This document shows, piece after piece, positions 1-4,886 of a stretch of DNA of 5,304 nt. The position numbers and the translations under genes are program-made. The DNA comes from an uncultured Veillonella sp. (lineage in GTDB: Bacteria > Bacillota_C > Negativicutes > Veillonellales > Veillonellaceae): NCBI GenBank assembly GCA_900765235.1, contig CAAFRK010000104.1, positions 1 through 5,304 on the forward strand, written 5' to 3'. Numbering within the stretch: the first letter of the stretch is position 1; the number at the start of each line of letters is the position of its first letter. The notes below the pieces were generated by a model. That model had not been told where the DNA came from. It searched no databases and saw only the letters and a list, made by a program, of their open reading frames with translations.

Positions 1-37
1 CTGTCGGTTCTTTCACCGTATACGTTTTCCAGCTCAT
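1..37 (-). CDS. N-terminus of an unidentified gene downstream of the acetyltransferase (partial)
   Basis: An ATG at 37-35 lies one base after the TAA of the acetyltransferase gene and opens a frame that runs off the window after 12 codons (MSWKTYTVKEPT). A weak GGTGG Shine-Dalgarno lies 4 nt upstream, inside the last codons of the previous gene, so translational coupling in a two-gene operon is likely. Twelve residues cannot prove a family. The pattern (S/T)-x-T-V-K-E-P-x recalls the start of short RluA-type pseudouridine synthases with an N-terminal S4 domain, but this is only a hunch. Confidence 0.5.
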   Translation of the reverse strand, partial: MSWKTYTVKEPT

Positions 38-38
38 A

Positions 39-1232
39 TTACCACCATTCGTTAATATATGTTTTTTGTTCAGGATAGAGAATATCGAAGAATTCTAGCC
101 ATTCCTCATTAGCTGAAAGTTTACCTTCAAAGGCAAGGTCACGAGCTGTTAATGTACCAATCAAGAGTTGGCTTAAAGCACCAACTTCAACGGTAATATC
201 TACGTCCCCATCTAATGTGTCAGACACCTTTTTAACAGATGGTGTCAATGCACCGCCATATTGGACTTCATAGCACCCTTCATTCCACTCACAAAGGCTA
301 TCTTTTACACCAAAGGTCATTGTAATAGGCATCATCAAAGCCTCTGGGTTTACAGGAATGGCTTCGAAGGCAGCTTTCACATCCACAATACGGCTCATCA
401 TGTACGGCATTGTGGAATGTCCGCTTTTACCATCTGGATAGAAGCGATAGTATGTATCATGAAGGCCCTCATTCCAACGAATAGTAGTACCTTGAGAACG
501 GTGATTATAGAAGTAGTTCAACAATGCTCGTTGGGCACGACGTGTAGTGTAAACTAATTCGGATACAGGAATTTCTGGTTGACCTAAGCGATACACCGCA
601 TAGCCTTCAATACTTCCTTCATCATTACGCACTACAGCGATATTCACGCCTTCTGCAAAGAAGCTGCCGAGCAAGCGTTTCCATTCCTTTTCACCCCGTT
701 CTGCATAACCAGAAAGACGGGCTGTATATGTTTTATATACAGGATCAAGCAATATCCATTGGTCAACGCTATTAAGTAAACCAAAGCTCAAGGATTTATC
801 AGTCATAGGGCGCAAGTCCTCAAGAGACATAGTGTTCACCCATTGATGTGCATACAATTCCCAACCATATTGTTGGTAGAATGCAGCCTTGGAAGGCATC
901 AAAATCGTCAATGCTTGACCTCGGTTGCGAAGTTCTTCAAGAGAAGCCTTTAACAACGCACCACCTACGCCACCACGACGAGCCGCTGGATGTGTGGCTA
1001 CGCCAACCATATAGCTTGTAGGCAATACAGCACCACGAACATTGATATTATATTGACGCAAATGAACGGTACTCAATAATTGATCTTGTTCAAGACCAAC
1101 CATTGTATTTTCTGGTTCATAGCAATTGGTAAAGTAATATTGGAAGAATGGGTCTTCCTTTGGTTCAAAGCAGTACGCCCATAGATTTTCCACATGTGGC
1201 GTATCTTGAGCCGTTGCAATTCTAAATTCCAT
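39..1232 (-). CDS. Eis-like GNAT N-acetyltransferase with C-terminal SCP2-type domain
   Basis: A 397-residue cytoplasmic protein with the architecture of the Eis family (about 400 aa): an N-terminal GNAT domain, a second degenerate GNAT-like domain and a C-terminal sterol-carrier-like domain. Visible in the sequence is the acetyl-CoA loop at residues 78-94 (V-A-T-x-P, then R85-R-G-G-V-G90-G). F118-Y119-x-x-Y-G-W124 follows, where GNAT enzymes usually carry the catalytic tyrosine. The chain ends in E-W-W; in Eis enzymes the C-terminal carboxylate takes part in catalysis (family knowledge). Eis homologues transfer acetyl groups to amines such as aminoglycosides, polyamines or lysines; the substrate here is unknown. 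The chosen start, ATG at 1232 (MEFRIA), has GAGG 8 nt upstream and matches the usual N-terminus of the family. The frame stays open 31 codons further upstream to a TTG at 1325, but that extension is encoded mainly by the GCGAT repeat and is probably not part of the normal protein. A gene starting at 37 follows at once. Confidence 0.9.
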   Translation of the reverse strand: MEFRIATAQDTPHVENLWAYCFEPKEDPFFQYYFTNCYEPENTMVGLEQDQLLSTVHLRQYNINVRGAVLPTSYMVGVATHPAARRGGVGGALLKASLEELRNRGQALTILMPSKAAFYQQYGWELYAHQWVNTMSLEDLRPMTDKSLSFGLLNSVDQWILLDPVYKTYTARLSGYAERGEKEWKRLLGSFFAEGVNIAVVRNDEGSIEGYAVYRLGQPEIPVSELVYTTRRAQRALLNYFYNHRSQGTTIRWNEGLHDTYYRFYPDGKSGHSTMPYMMSRIVDVKAAFEAIPVNPEALMMPITMTFGVKDSLCEWNEGCYEVQYGGALTPSVKKVSDTLDGDVDITVEVGALSQLLIGTLTARDLAFEGKLSANEEWLEFFDILYPEQKTYINEWW

Positions 1233-1273
1233 AAGTATATCCTCGTTATAGTATAAAAACCACTTTCTATCTG

Positions 1274-1315
1274 TTATATCGCATCGCATCGCATCGCATC
1301 GCATCGCATCGCCAT
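1274..1315 (-). other. Possible 13-codon upstream ORF built on the repeat
   Basis: ATG at 1315-1313 followed by codons from the GCGAT repeat gives a 13-residue peptide (MAMRCDAMRCDAI) ending at TAA 1276-1274, just past the repeat. With six or nine copies this ATG would instead read in frame into the acetyltransferase; with eight copies it would stop at a TAG a few codons on. No Shine-Dalgarno is visible before the ATG, so whether it is translated is doubtful. Confidence 0.2.
1278..1312. repeat. Pentanucleotide tandem repeat, 7 perfect copies (ATCGC on +, GCGAT on -)
   Basis: Seven uninterrupted copies of a 5-bp unit occupy 35 bp in the 5' leader of the acetyltransferase gene, between its putative promoter and its ribosome binding site. 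The unit length is not a multiple of three, so gain or loss of a copy by slipped-strand mispairing would shift any upstream reading frame. On the coding strand each junction between units creates an ATG, so start codons occur in all three frames. The array starts 46 nt upstream of the chosen start codon. Confidence 0.95.
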
Positions 1316-1358
1316 GATGATACAAAACATACAGTCAAATAGATAGGCTAACACTTCT

Positions 1359-1367
1359 ATTATAACA
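1359..1367 (-). promoter_or_regulatory. Extended -10 promoter for the acetyltransferase gene
   Basis: Read on the minus strand the bases are TGTTATAAT, a perfect extended -10 (TG-n-TATAAT). No good -35 lies at the right distance because that space is occupied by the terminator stem; extended -10 promoters often do without one. Predicted transcription start is near 1352, giving a leader of about 120 nt that includes the GCGAT repeat. A TTGACT at 1338-1333 was considered as a -35 but has no -10 at 16-19 nt. Confidence 0.5.
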
Positions 1368-1401
1368 AAAAGAGCTATGAAGCACATCGGCTTCATAGCT
1401 C
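1367..1401 (-). terminator. Rho-independent terminator of the DUF2156 gene
   Basis: A perfect 12-bp stem (1372-1383 paired with 1390-1401) with a six-base loop starts 6 nt after the DUF2156 stop codon. On the minus strand it is followed by five T residues (1371-1367), then G and TTATA. The plus-strand side also carries ATTTTTATTT after the stem, so it could work weakly in both directions. The T-tract abuts the extended -10 of the next gene. Confidence 0.9.
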
Positions 1402-1407
1402 AGATTT

Positions 1408-2325
1408 TTATTTACCGCCTGTCGCATTGTCTGCTTCGTTAGCATATACTGCGTCGTATTTTTCAGCAAAGTGATCTGGATTGTAAGATTCTTTTGCTTG
1501 GCGAAGACCAGGCAAGCCCATATCTTCTTCACGGTTGATGAATTCTACTTCGCTAAATTCATGACGAATGAATTCATTATTGATAGCTTGGTACAAACCA
1601 CGGATATCTGGATTTGCTTTTTCAATGTGAATCAACGCCATTTTATCATTCAACAATTCACCGATACTGAAGGCTTCAACGCGGCCAAACAATTTGATGG
1701 CGCCACCTTTAAGACCTAACGCATCCCAGTTATCGAATAACAAGTTGATAGCCACCAATTCATCTTCGATACCTTCTTCATGATGAGTTTCTACCCAGGA
1801 CGCTGCCGTTTCGCGGCACAATGGAATGATATCTTCAGTGATTGGCATATATTCATAGTTAGAATATTGCATACGGAATTGATTCAAATGGTTTTTCTTT
1901 TGACGGAATTTCTTGCCAGACAAGTTGATAAGATCTTCAGACTTATAAATGTATTCGTAGTTGTCGCGGTCAGGTGTAAATTCATAACGACCAGGACATA
2001 ACTCTTCCATGCGTTCTTTTACAACTTTGCTAACACCTTTAAAGCGGAATGGCAAGTTATTTTCTACGAACCATTCTTTAGCTCGCAATAAACCATCGAG
2101 GAACTTTGCATCTTTACCGGCAAATGGAGGCAATAGGAATGGTTCACGTTTACCGCCACCTTGGATGTACAATACACCATTTTCCTCAGCCCAACGGATG
2201 CCATACGCATCTTGCCACATAAACAATGTAGTAAAACAGTTATCAGATGCTTCATAATGATGTTGTTCAAAATATTTATCGATTAATGGTTTATCTCTTA
2301 GTTCAAAACGTTTAAATTCTAAAAT
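1408..2325 (-). CDS. DUF2156 (LPG_synthase_C-like) protein, possible aminoacyl/acyl transferase
   Basis: A soluble 305-residue protein of the DUF2156 family, which resembles the catalytic C-terminal domain of phosphatidylglycerol lysyltransferases (MprF) and has a tandem GNAT-like fold. Family-typical stretches are H-Y-E-A-S-D (23-28) with F-x-x-L-F-M-W (31-37), the D-N-Y-E-Y-I-Y segment at 121-127, L-S-G-K-K-F at 135-140 and, near the C-terminus, I-N-R-E-E-D-x-G-L followed by L-R-x-A-K-x-S-Y. It lacks the MprF membrane domain, so lipid lysylation cannot be assumed; the true substrate is unknown. Start choice: the frame is open from a TTG at 2352, but a full AGGAGG lies downstream of that TTG, at 2338-2333. 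The codon spaced 7 nt from it is ATT at 2325, giving M-L-E-F-K, which agrees with my recollection of homologue N-termini. No ATG, GTG or TTG lies at a usable distance after the AGGAGG. The gene has its own promoter and terminator, so it is probably monocistronic. Confidence 0.85.
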   Translation of the reverse strand: MLEFKRFELRDKPLIDKYFEQHHYEASDNCFTTLFMWQDAYGIRWAEENGVLYIQGGGKREPFLLPPFAGKDAKFLDGLLRAKEWFVENNLPFRFKGVSKVVKERMEELCPGRYEFTPDRDNYEYIYKSEDLINLSGKKFRQKKNHLNQFRMQYSNYEYMPITEDIIPLCRETAASWVETHHEEGIEDELVAINLLFDNWDALGLKGGAIKLFGRVEAFSIGELLNDKMALIHIEKANPDIRGLYQAINNEFIRHEFSEVEFINREEDMGLPGLRQAKESYNPDHFAEKYDAVYANEADNATGGK

Positions 2326-2332
2326 AATAATC

Positions 2333-2338
2333 CCTCCT
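2333..2338 (-). promoter_or_regulatory. Consensus ribosome binding site that decides the DUF2156 start
   Basis: AGGAGG on the minus strand, 7 nt before an in-frame ATT codon at 2325-2323. The only conventional in-frame start, TTG at 2352, lies upstream of this site and has no Shine-Dalgarno of its own. The site therefore argues for initiation at one of the three consecutive ATT codons (2331-2323), best the last. Confidence 0.7.
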
Positions 2339-2346
2339 ATCAGATT

Positions 2347-2358
2347 CCTCAATTGAGG
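2347..2358. promoter_or_regulatory. Perfect 12-bp palindrome in the DUF2156 leader
   Basis: CCTCAATTGAGG is its own reverse complement and begins 9 bp upstream of the AGGAGG site. As DNA it could be a dimer-binding operator just downstream of the promoter. As RNA its CCUC could pair either within the palindrome or with the GAGG inside the ribosome binding site. Confidence 0.45.
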
Positions 2359-2360
2359 TA

Positions 2361-2375
2361 TTCACCATTGGTGAA
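2361..2375. promoter_or_regulatory. 15-bp inverted repeat (7-bp arms) in the DUF2156 leader
   Basis: TTCACCA-T-TGGTGAA forms a perfect inverted repeat around one central base, 2 bp from the neighbouring 12-bp palindrome. It lies about 10-24 nt downstream of the predicted transcription start, a typical repressor position. No T-tract follows on either strand and the loop would be too small, so it is unlikely to be a terminator for the adaptor gene. Confidence 0.45.
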
Positions 2376-2390
2376 AGTTTAATGTTATTC

Positions 2391-2420
2391 ATTATAATTT
2401 AACGGATTCCCCTAATTCAA
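2391..2420 (-). promoter_or_regulatory. Sigma-70 type promoter of the DUF2156 gene
   Basis: Minus strand: TTGAAT at 2420-2415 (four of six matches to TTGACA), an 18-nt spacer, and a perfect TATAAT at 2396-2391. The promoter overlaps the last codons and stop of the adaptor gene. Predicted start of transcription is near 2384, so the two palindromes fall in the first 40 nt of the transcript. Confidence 0.6.
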
Positions 2421-3510
2421 AGGTTCCATCACTTGTGATTACCTTGTCACCTTCATTTAGGCCTGAAATAATGGCTACATCATCATCTTCTGTCATACCT
2501 ACTTCAACGACACGTACGTCAACGGTATTATTTTCAGTCAATACATACACGTATTTGCCATCTTGGTTTTCACGAACTGCTTTACTTGGTACAGTGAGCA
2601 TTTTCGCTTTTACATTAGACTCGATAATCAATGTATAGAATTCACCAGCCTTAATGAGGCCTTTGTCATTGTTGAAAGTAGCTTTCACAAGAACACTTGG
2701 CACATTTTCTGGCTGTGTTACATCTACATAGGTCAATTCGCCAGGTAATTCTTGGTCGCCTACCTTAAGGAGTACCTTGATACCTTTTTTAGCGTCAGGT
2801 GTGCCTAACTTCATCGCCGCATCACGAGGAATGCTAAGGGATGCTACCATCGGTGTAGATTGTTGAATCATCATGAATGGACGATCTGCAATGGCCATTT
2901 GACGGTCCTCATTGTAAATAGCTGTTACCGTACCAGCTATGGGCGCTACAATTGTAGAAGCAGCCATTTGAGCGGAGACTTGAGCGATTTGAGCCTCGAT
3001 AGCCGCTGTATTAGCGCCACCGCCGCCACCGCCAGTTGTTACTGTCGTAGTTTGTGGCTGAGACCGCTCTACAATGCGATCATATTCTTTTTGAGTAATC
3101 ATGCCCGCTTCGCGCATCTTCTGAGCTTGCGCCAATTGAGCACTATCTACAGACGCTGCTGTCGTAGTTGTCACAGACGTCGCATAGGACTGAGCTGAGG
3201 CTTGCGCTAACTGACCTTGTAATGATGCTAGCTGTTGCTGTAAAGCCGATGTATCTACAGTGGCCAAGACTTGACCTTGTTGTACTTGGTCGCCTACTTT
3301 CACAGCATATGCGACCTGCCCCGTCAACGTCGGCGTTACCGTCGCCTTATTAAGAGCTGTTACATTGGCATCATTATGAATCTGCAGCGGCATATCCTTG
3401 TATGTTACATCAGCAACGGATACCGTTTTCGTACCGCAACCAGCGATGGCCAAGGCCATCATCACAACACCAAGCATAGCAACTACAGAATAAATTCGTT
3501 TTAATTTCAT
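2392..3510 (-). CDS. Lipoprotein efflux periplasmic adaptor (HlyD/AcrA membrane fusion protein family)
   Basis: A 372-residue exported lipoprotein. The N-terminus has K-L-K-R, a hydrophobic stretch (7-23) and the lipobox I-A-G-C25, so signal peptidase II should cut before C25. Domains in order: first half of the lipoyl/barrel-sandwich domain (about 55-87, with T-G-Q-V and V-K-x-G-D-x-V-x-x-G-Q-x-L), a helical hairpin rich in Gln and Ala (88-185), second lipoyl half (T-I-V-A-P-I-A-G-T-V, 186-195), a beta-barrel domain and a membrane-proximal domain to the end. Such adaptors join an inner-membrane pump (RND or MacB-type ABC) to an outer-membrane channel. No pump or channel gene is adjacent: the next gene on the strand is DUF2156 with its own promoter, so this adaptor probably works with partners encoded elsewhere. 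The hairpin is unusual in having Thr/Ser-rich stretches and a run of six glycines (160-165). Start: ATG at 3510 with AGGA 9 nt upstream; the frame extends 11 codons further but without a signal-peptide rationale. Confidence 0.9.
   Translation of the reverse strand: MKLKRIYSVVAMLGVVMMALAIAGCGTKTVSVADVTYKDMPLQIHNDANVTALNKATVTPTLTGQVAYAVKVGDQVQQGQVLATVDTSALQQQLASLQGQLAQASAQSYATSVTTTTAASVDSAQLAQAQKMREAGMITQKEYDRIVERSQPQTTTVTTGGGGGGANTAAIEAQIAQVSAQMAASTIVAPIAGTVTAIYNEDRQMAIADRPFMMIQQSTPMVASLSIPRDAAMKLGTPDAKKGIKVLLKVGDQELPGELTYVDVTQPENVPSVLVKATFNNDKGLIKAGEFYTLIIESNVKAKMLTVPSKAVRENQDGKYVYVLTENNTVDVRVVEVGMTEDDDVAIISGLNEGDKVITSDGTFELGESVKL
3016..3033 (-). repeat. Hexaglycine codon run in the adaptor hairpin
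   Basis: Six consecutive GGC/GGT codons encode Gly160-165 of the adaptor, preceded by a Thr-rich segment (T-T-T-V-T-T). The order GGC-GGT-GGC repeated gives two identical 9-bp units, so it may have arisen by duplication. A copy change would keep the frame. The run probably forms a flexible linker interrupting the helical hairpin. Confidence 0.8.
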
Positions 3511-3529
3511 TCTGTCACTTCCTGTCATA

Positions 3530-3543
3530 TTGATTTTTATCAA
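3530..3543. promoter_or_regulatory. FNR/CRP-family binding site (TTGAT-N4-ATCAA)
   Basis: TTGATTTTTATCAA matches the FNR consensus TTGAT-N4-ATCAA in all ten defined bases, and the symmetry extends to 7-bp arms (3528-3545). It lies in the divergent intergenic region. It covers the predicted transcription start of the adaptor gene and the -35 of a candidate reductase promoter, so a bound regulator would be expected to block both. Alternatively it could activate a TAGAAT -10 at 3569-3574, which would put the box near -44.5. The regulator is not in this window. Confidence 0.55.
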
Positions 3544-3549
3544 TACCTT

Positions 3550-3558
3550 AGTATATCA
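3550..3558 (-). promoter_or_regulatory. Extended -10 promoter of the adaptor gene
   Basis: Minus strand TGATATACT is an extended -10 (TG-n-TATAAT with one mismatch). Predicted transcription start is about 3543, at the edge of the FNR-like box, leaving a 33-nt leader. The -35 region (TACAAT at 17 nt) is poor. Confidence 0.4.
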
Positions 3559-3621
3559 TAAAATCAATTAGAATTGTATGAAAGCTAATTCCTTTAATTA
3601 ATGGATATAACGGAGGTTCTC

Positions 3622-4473
3622 ATGGAAGAACGGATGGACTTTAGAATTTTAAATAACGGCAGCTTCATTCCCTCTATCGGTTATGGCACTTATAAAACAG
3701 GCACCGAAGGAGAAACGGAGCAAGCCGTTGCTAATGCACTTAGTGTAGGTTACCGATTGCTCGATACAGCCGCGTACTACGGCAACGAAGAGGCCGTTGG
3801 TAGAGGTATCAAAGCATCTGGCGTTAATCGTACAGATATCATTATTACTACAAAAATTTGGCACACCGATGCAGGCTATGATAATACGATGCGCGCTGTT
3901 GAAAGCTCTCTAAAGAAATTAGACACTAATTATATCGACATCATGCTCGTTCACCAACCTTTAGGCGATTACTACGGCTCTTGGCGCGCTATGGAGGAGT
4001 TATACGACCAAAACGTATTGCGTGGTCTAGGTCTCTCTAACTTCTACGAAGATCGCCTCATCGACTTGCTATACCACTGTAATGTAAAACCTGTGGTGAA
4101 CCAAATCGAGTGCCACCCGTTTAATCAACGTCAGTCCTTATTACAATTAATGCGTAAACATCAAGTAGTAGGCATGGCGTGGTCTCCATTTACTCGTGAT
4201 CGCCAACCGATTTTCGACCACCCGATCATTAAAAGCTTGGCCGAAAAATACGGTGTCACAAAACACCAAATCATCTTACGTTGGCATATCCAACGAGGCA
4301 TCATTCCATTGCCAAAGGCAAATAATGTAAGCCACATGGAAGCTAACTTTGATGTATTCGACTTCAAGCTTACTAACATCGACATGGACGTCATGGAACT
4401 ATTAGACCAACAAGACTTCTTGGAAGATCACCACACGGCACCAGGTCTAGAAAGATTATTACAACTAAAATAG
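3622..4473 (+). CDS. Aldo/keto reductase (2,5-diketogluconate reductase-like, AKR5-type)
   Basis: A 283-residue cytoplasmic oxidoreductase with a TIM-barrel fold that reduces carbonyls using NAD(P)H. The catalytic tetrad is complete: D48 and Y53 in D-T-A-A-Y-Y-G-N-E, K78 in T-T-K-I-W, and H111 in L-V-H-Q-P. Cofactor-binding signatures are present: G-L-S-N-F (137-141), N160-Q161 with E163-C-H-P, and W187-S-P-F. The usual I-H-W-P is H-Q-P here, followed by G-D-Y-Y-G-S-W, a variant I associate with a Firmicute subgroup. In the 2'-phosphate motif K232 is kept, but the usual Ser233 is Ala and the usual Arg238 is His (see findings). Length is normal for the family. Start: GGAGG at 3612-3616 lies 5 nt before ATG 3622; an in-frame ATG at 3601 lies upstream of that site and is rejected. 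The gene is divergent from the adaptor, stands alone, and ends in a shared terminator. The natural substrate cannot be read from the sequence. Confidence 0.93.
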   Translation: MEERMDFRILNNGSFIPSIGYGTYKTGTEGETEQAVANALSVGYRLLDTAAYYGNEEAVGRGIKASGVNRTDIIITTKIWHTDAGYDNTMRAVESSLKKLDTNYIDIMLVHQPLGDYYGSWRAMEELYDQNVLRGLGLSNFYEDRLIDLLYHCNVKPVVNQIECHPFNQRQSLLQLMRKHQVVGMAWSPFTRDRQPIFDHPIIKSLAEKYGVTKHQIILRWHIQRGIIPLPKANNVSHMEANFDVFDFKLTNIDMDVMELLDQQDFLEDHHTAPGLERLLQLK

Positions 4474-4485
4474 AATATAAAAAGA

Positions 4486-4530
4486 AAACCACTTATATCA
4501 TCTTCCTTTAGGAATAGATATAAGTGGTTT
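4486..4530. terminator. Bidirectional rho-independent terminator between the reductase and azlD
   Basis: A perfect 14-bp stem (4486-4499 with 4517-4530) closes a 17-base loop that can itself fold through TTCCT/AGGAA. T-rich tails follow on both sides: TTTATTTATTTTATT reading plus, and TTTTCTTTTTATATT reading minus (the first three T of each belong to the stem). It sits between convergent genes, 12 nt after the reductase stop and 17 nt after the azlD stop, and can serve both. Confidence 0.92.
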
Positions 4531-4547
4531 ATTTATTTTATTGCAAT

Positions 4548-4886
4548 TTATTTGGGCACATTAAAGACGGCTTGTATAAGTATCATATACACTACAGTAC
4601 CTGCACCAATGGATACGAGCATATTACGTTTCCATAAATGTAATCCTACCGTAACTAGTAAGGCAATAAGCTCAGGAATACCATATGGATACGATAAAAC
4701 AACGGTCTCCTTAAAGGTATATACCACAAGCATCCCCATAACAGCAGTCGGCAAAGCCTTGCCTAAAAAGAGCACAAAGTCCGGTGCCTTTTTTCCTTGT
4801 GGAAACACGAGGAAAGCTCCAAAACGAGTGAGTAATGTACCTGCTACGACAATGGCAACAGTAATAACCATTTCTGTGCTAGTCAA
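4548..4886 (-). CDS. azlD: AzlD-type branched-chain amino acid transport subunit
   Basis: A 112-residue integral membrane protein, the small subunit of the two-component AzlCD (BrnFE-type) exporter of branched-chain amino acids; family members confer azaleucine resistance in Bacillus and export Leu/Ile/Val in Corynebacterium. Four hydrophobic segments are visible (about 5-20, 37-57, 70-86 and 88-107), with the family hallmarks T-R21-F in the first loop and the L-P-T-A-V-M-G-M-L segment (45-53). Start: GGAGG lies 8 nt before TTG at 4886, which is preferred. The in-frame GTG at 4895 overlaps the ribosome binding site and is too close to use. The gene overlaps the end of azlC by 8 nt, implying translational coupling. 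It ends at the shared terminator. Confidence 0.9.
   Translation of the reverse strand: MTSTEMVITVAIVVAGTLLTRFGAFLVFPQGKKAPDFVLFLGKALPTAVMGMLVVYTFKETVVLSYPYGIPELIALLVTVGLHLWKRNMLVSIGAGTVVYMILIQAVFNVPK

Larger units (their letters stand above)
3530..3559 (+). promoter_or_regulatory. Candidate promoter of the aldo/keto reductase gene
   Basis: TTGATT (3530-3535), an 18-nt spacer and TATCAT (3554-3559) give a moderate sigma-70 match with transcription starting near 3566. The -35 is inside the FNR-like box and the -10 overlaps the opposing -10 of the adaptor gene. TAGAAT at 3569-3574 is an alternative -10. Confidence 0.35.

Noticed and set aside
261..557. 98-codon plus-strand open frame
   Set aside because: Antisense to the acetyltransferase coding region, low-complexity in character and without family resemblance; a shadow frame.
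1278..1312. GCGAT array as a CRISPR-like or IS-end structure
   Set aside because: The units are 5 bp, contiguous and without spacers, and no cas or transposase gene is near; it is a simple sequence repeat.
1233..1325. 31-residue N-terminal extension of the acetyltransferase from TTG 1325
   Set aside because: It is mostly translated tandem repeat, lacks a Shine-Dalgarno and would ignore the well-placed GAGG before ATG 1232.
1333..1338. TTGACT as the -35 of the acetyltransferase promoter
   Set aside because: No -10-like hexamer lies 16-19 nt downstream; the next TATAAC is 54 nt away, beyond the repeat. It would be 19 nt away only if the whole repeat were absent, which is curious but not evidence.
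1335..1532. 65-codon minus-strand open frame across the terminator region
   Set aside because: It overlaps the end of the DUF2156 gene in another frame and runs through its terminator; no ribosome binding site or family signal.
3016..3033. Hexaglycine codon run as a phase-variation switch
   Set aside because: Copy changes would occur in units of three or nine bases and keep the frame, and the codons are mixed GGC/GGT rather than a homopolymer.
4486..4530. 14-bp inverted repeat as a transposon end or attachment site
   Set aside because: It lies between convergent stop codons and has T-tracts on both sides, which is fully explained by a bidirectional terminator.
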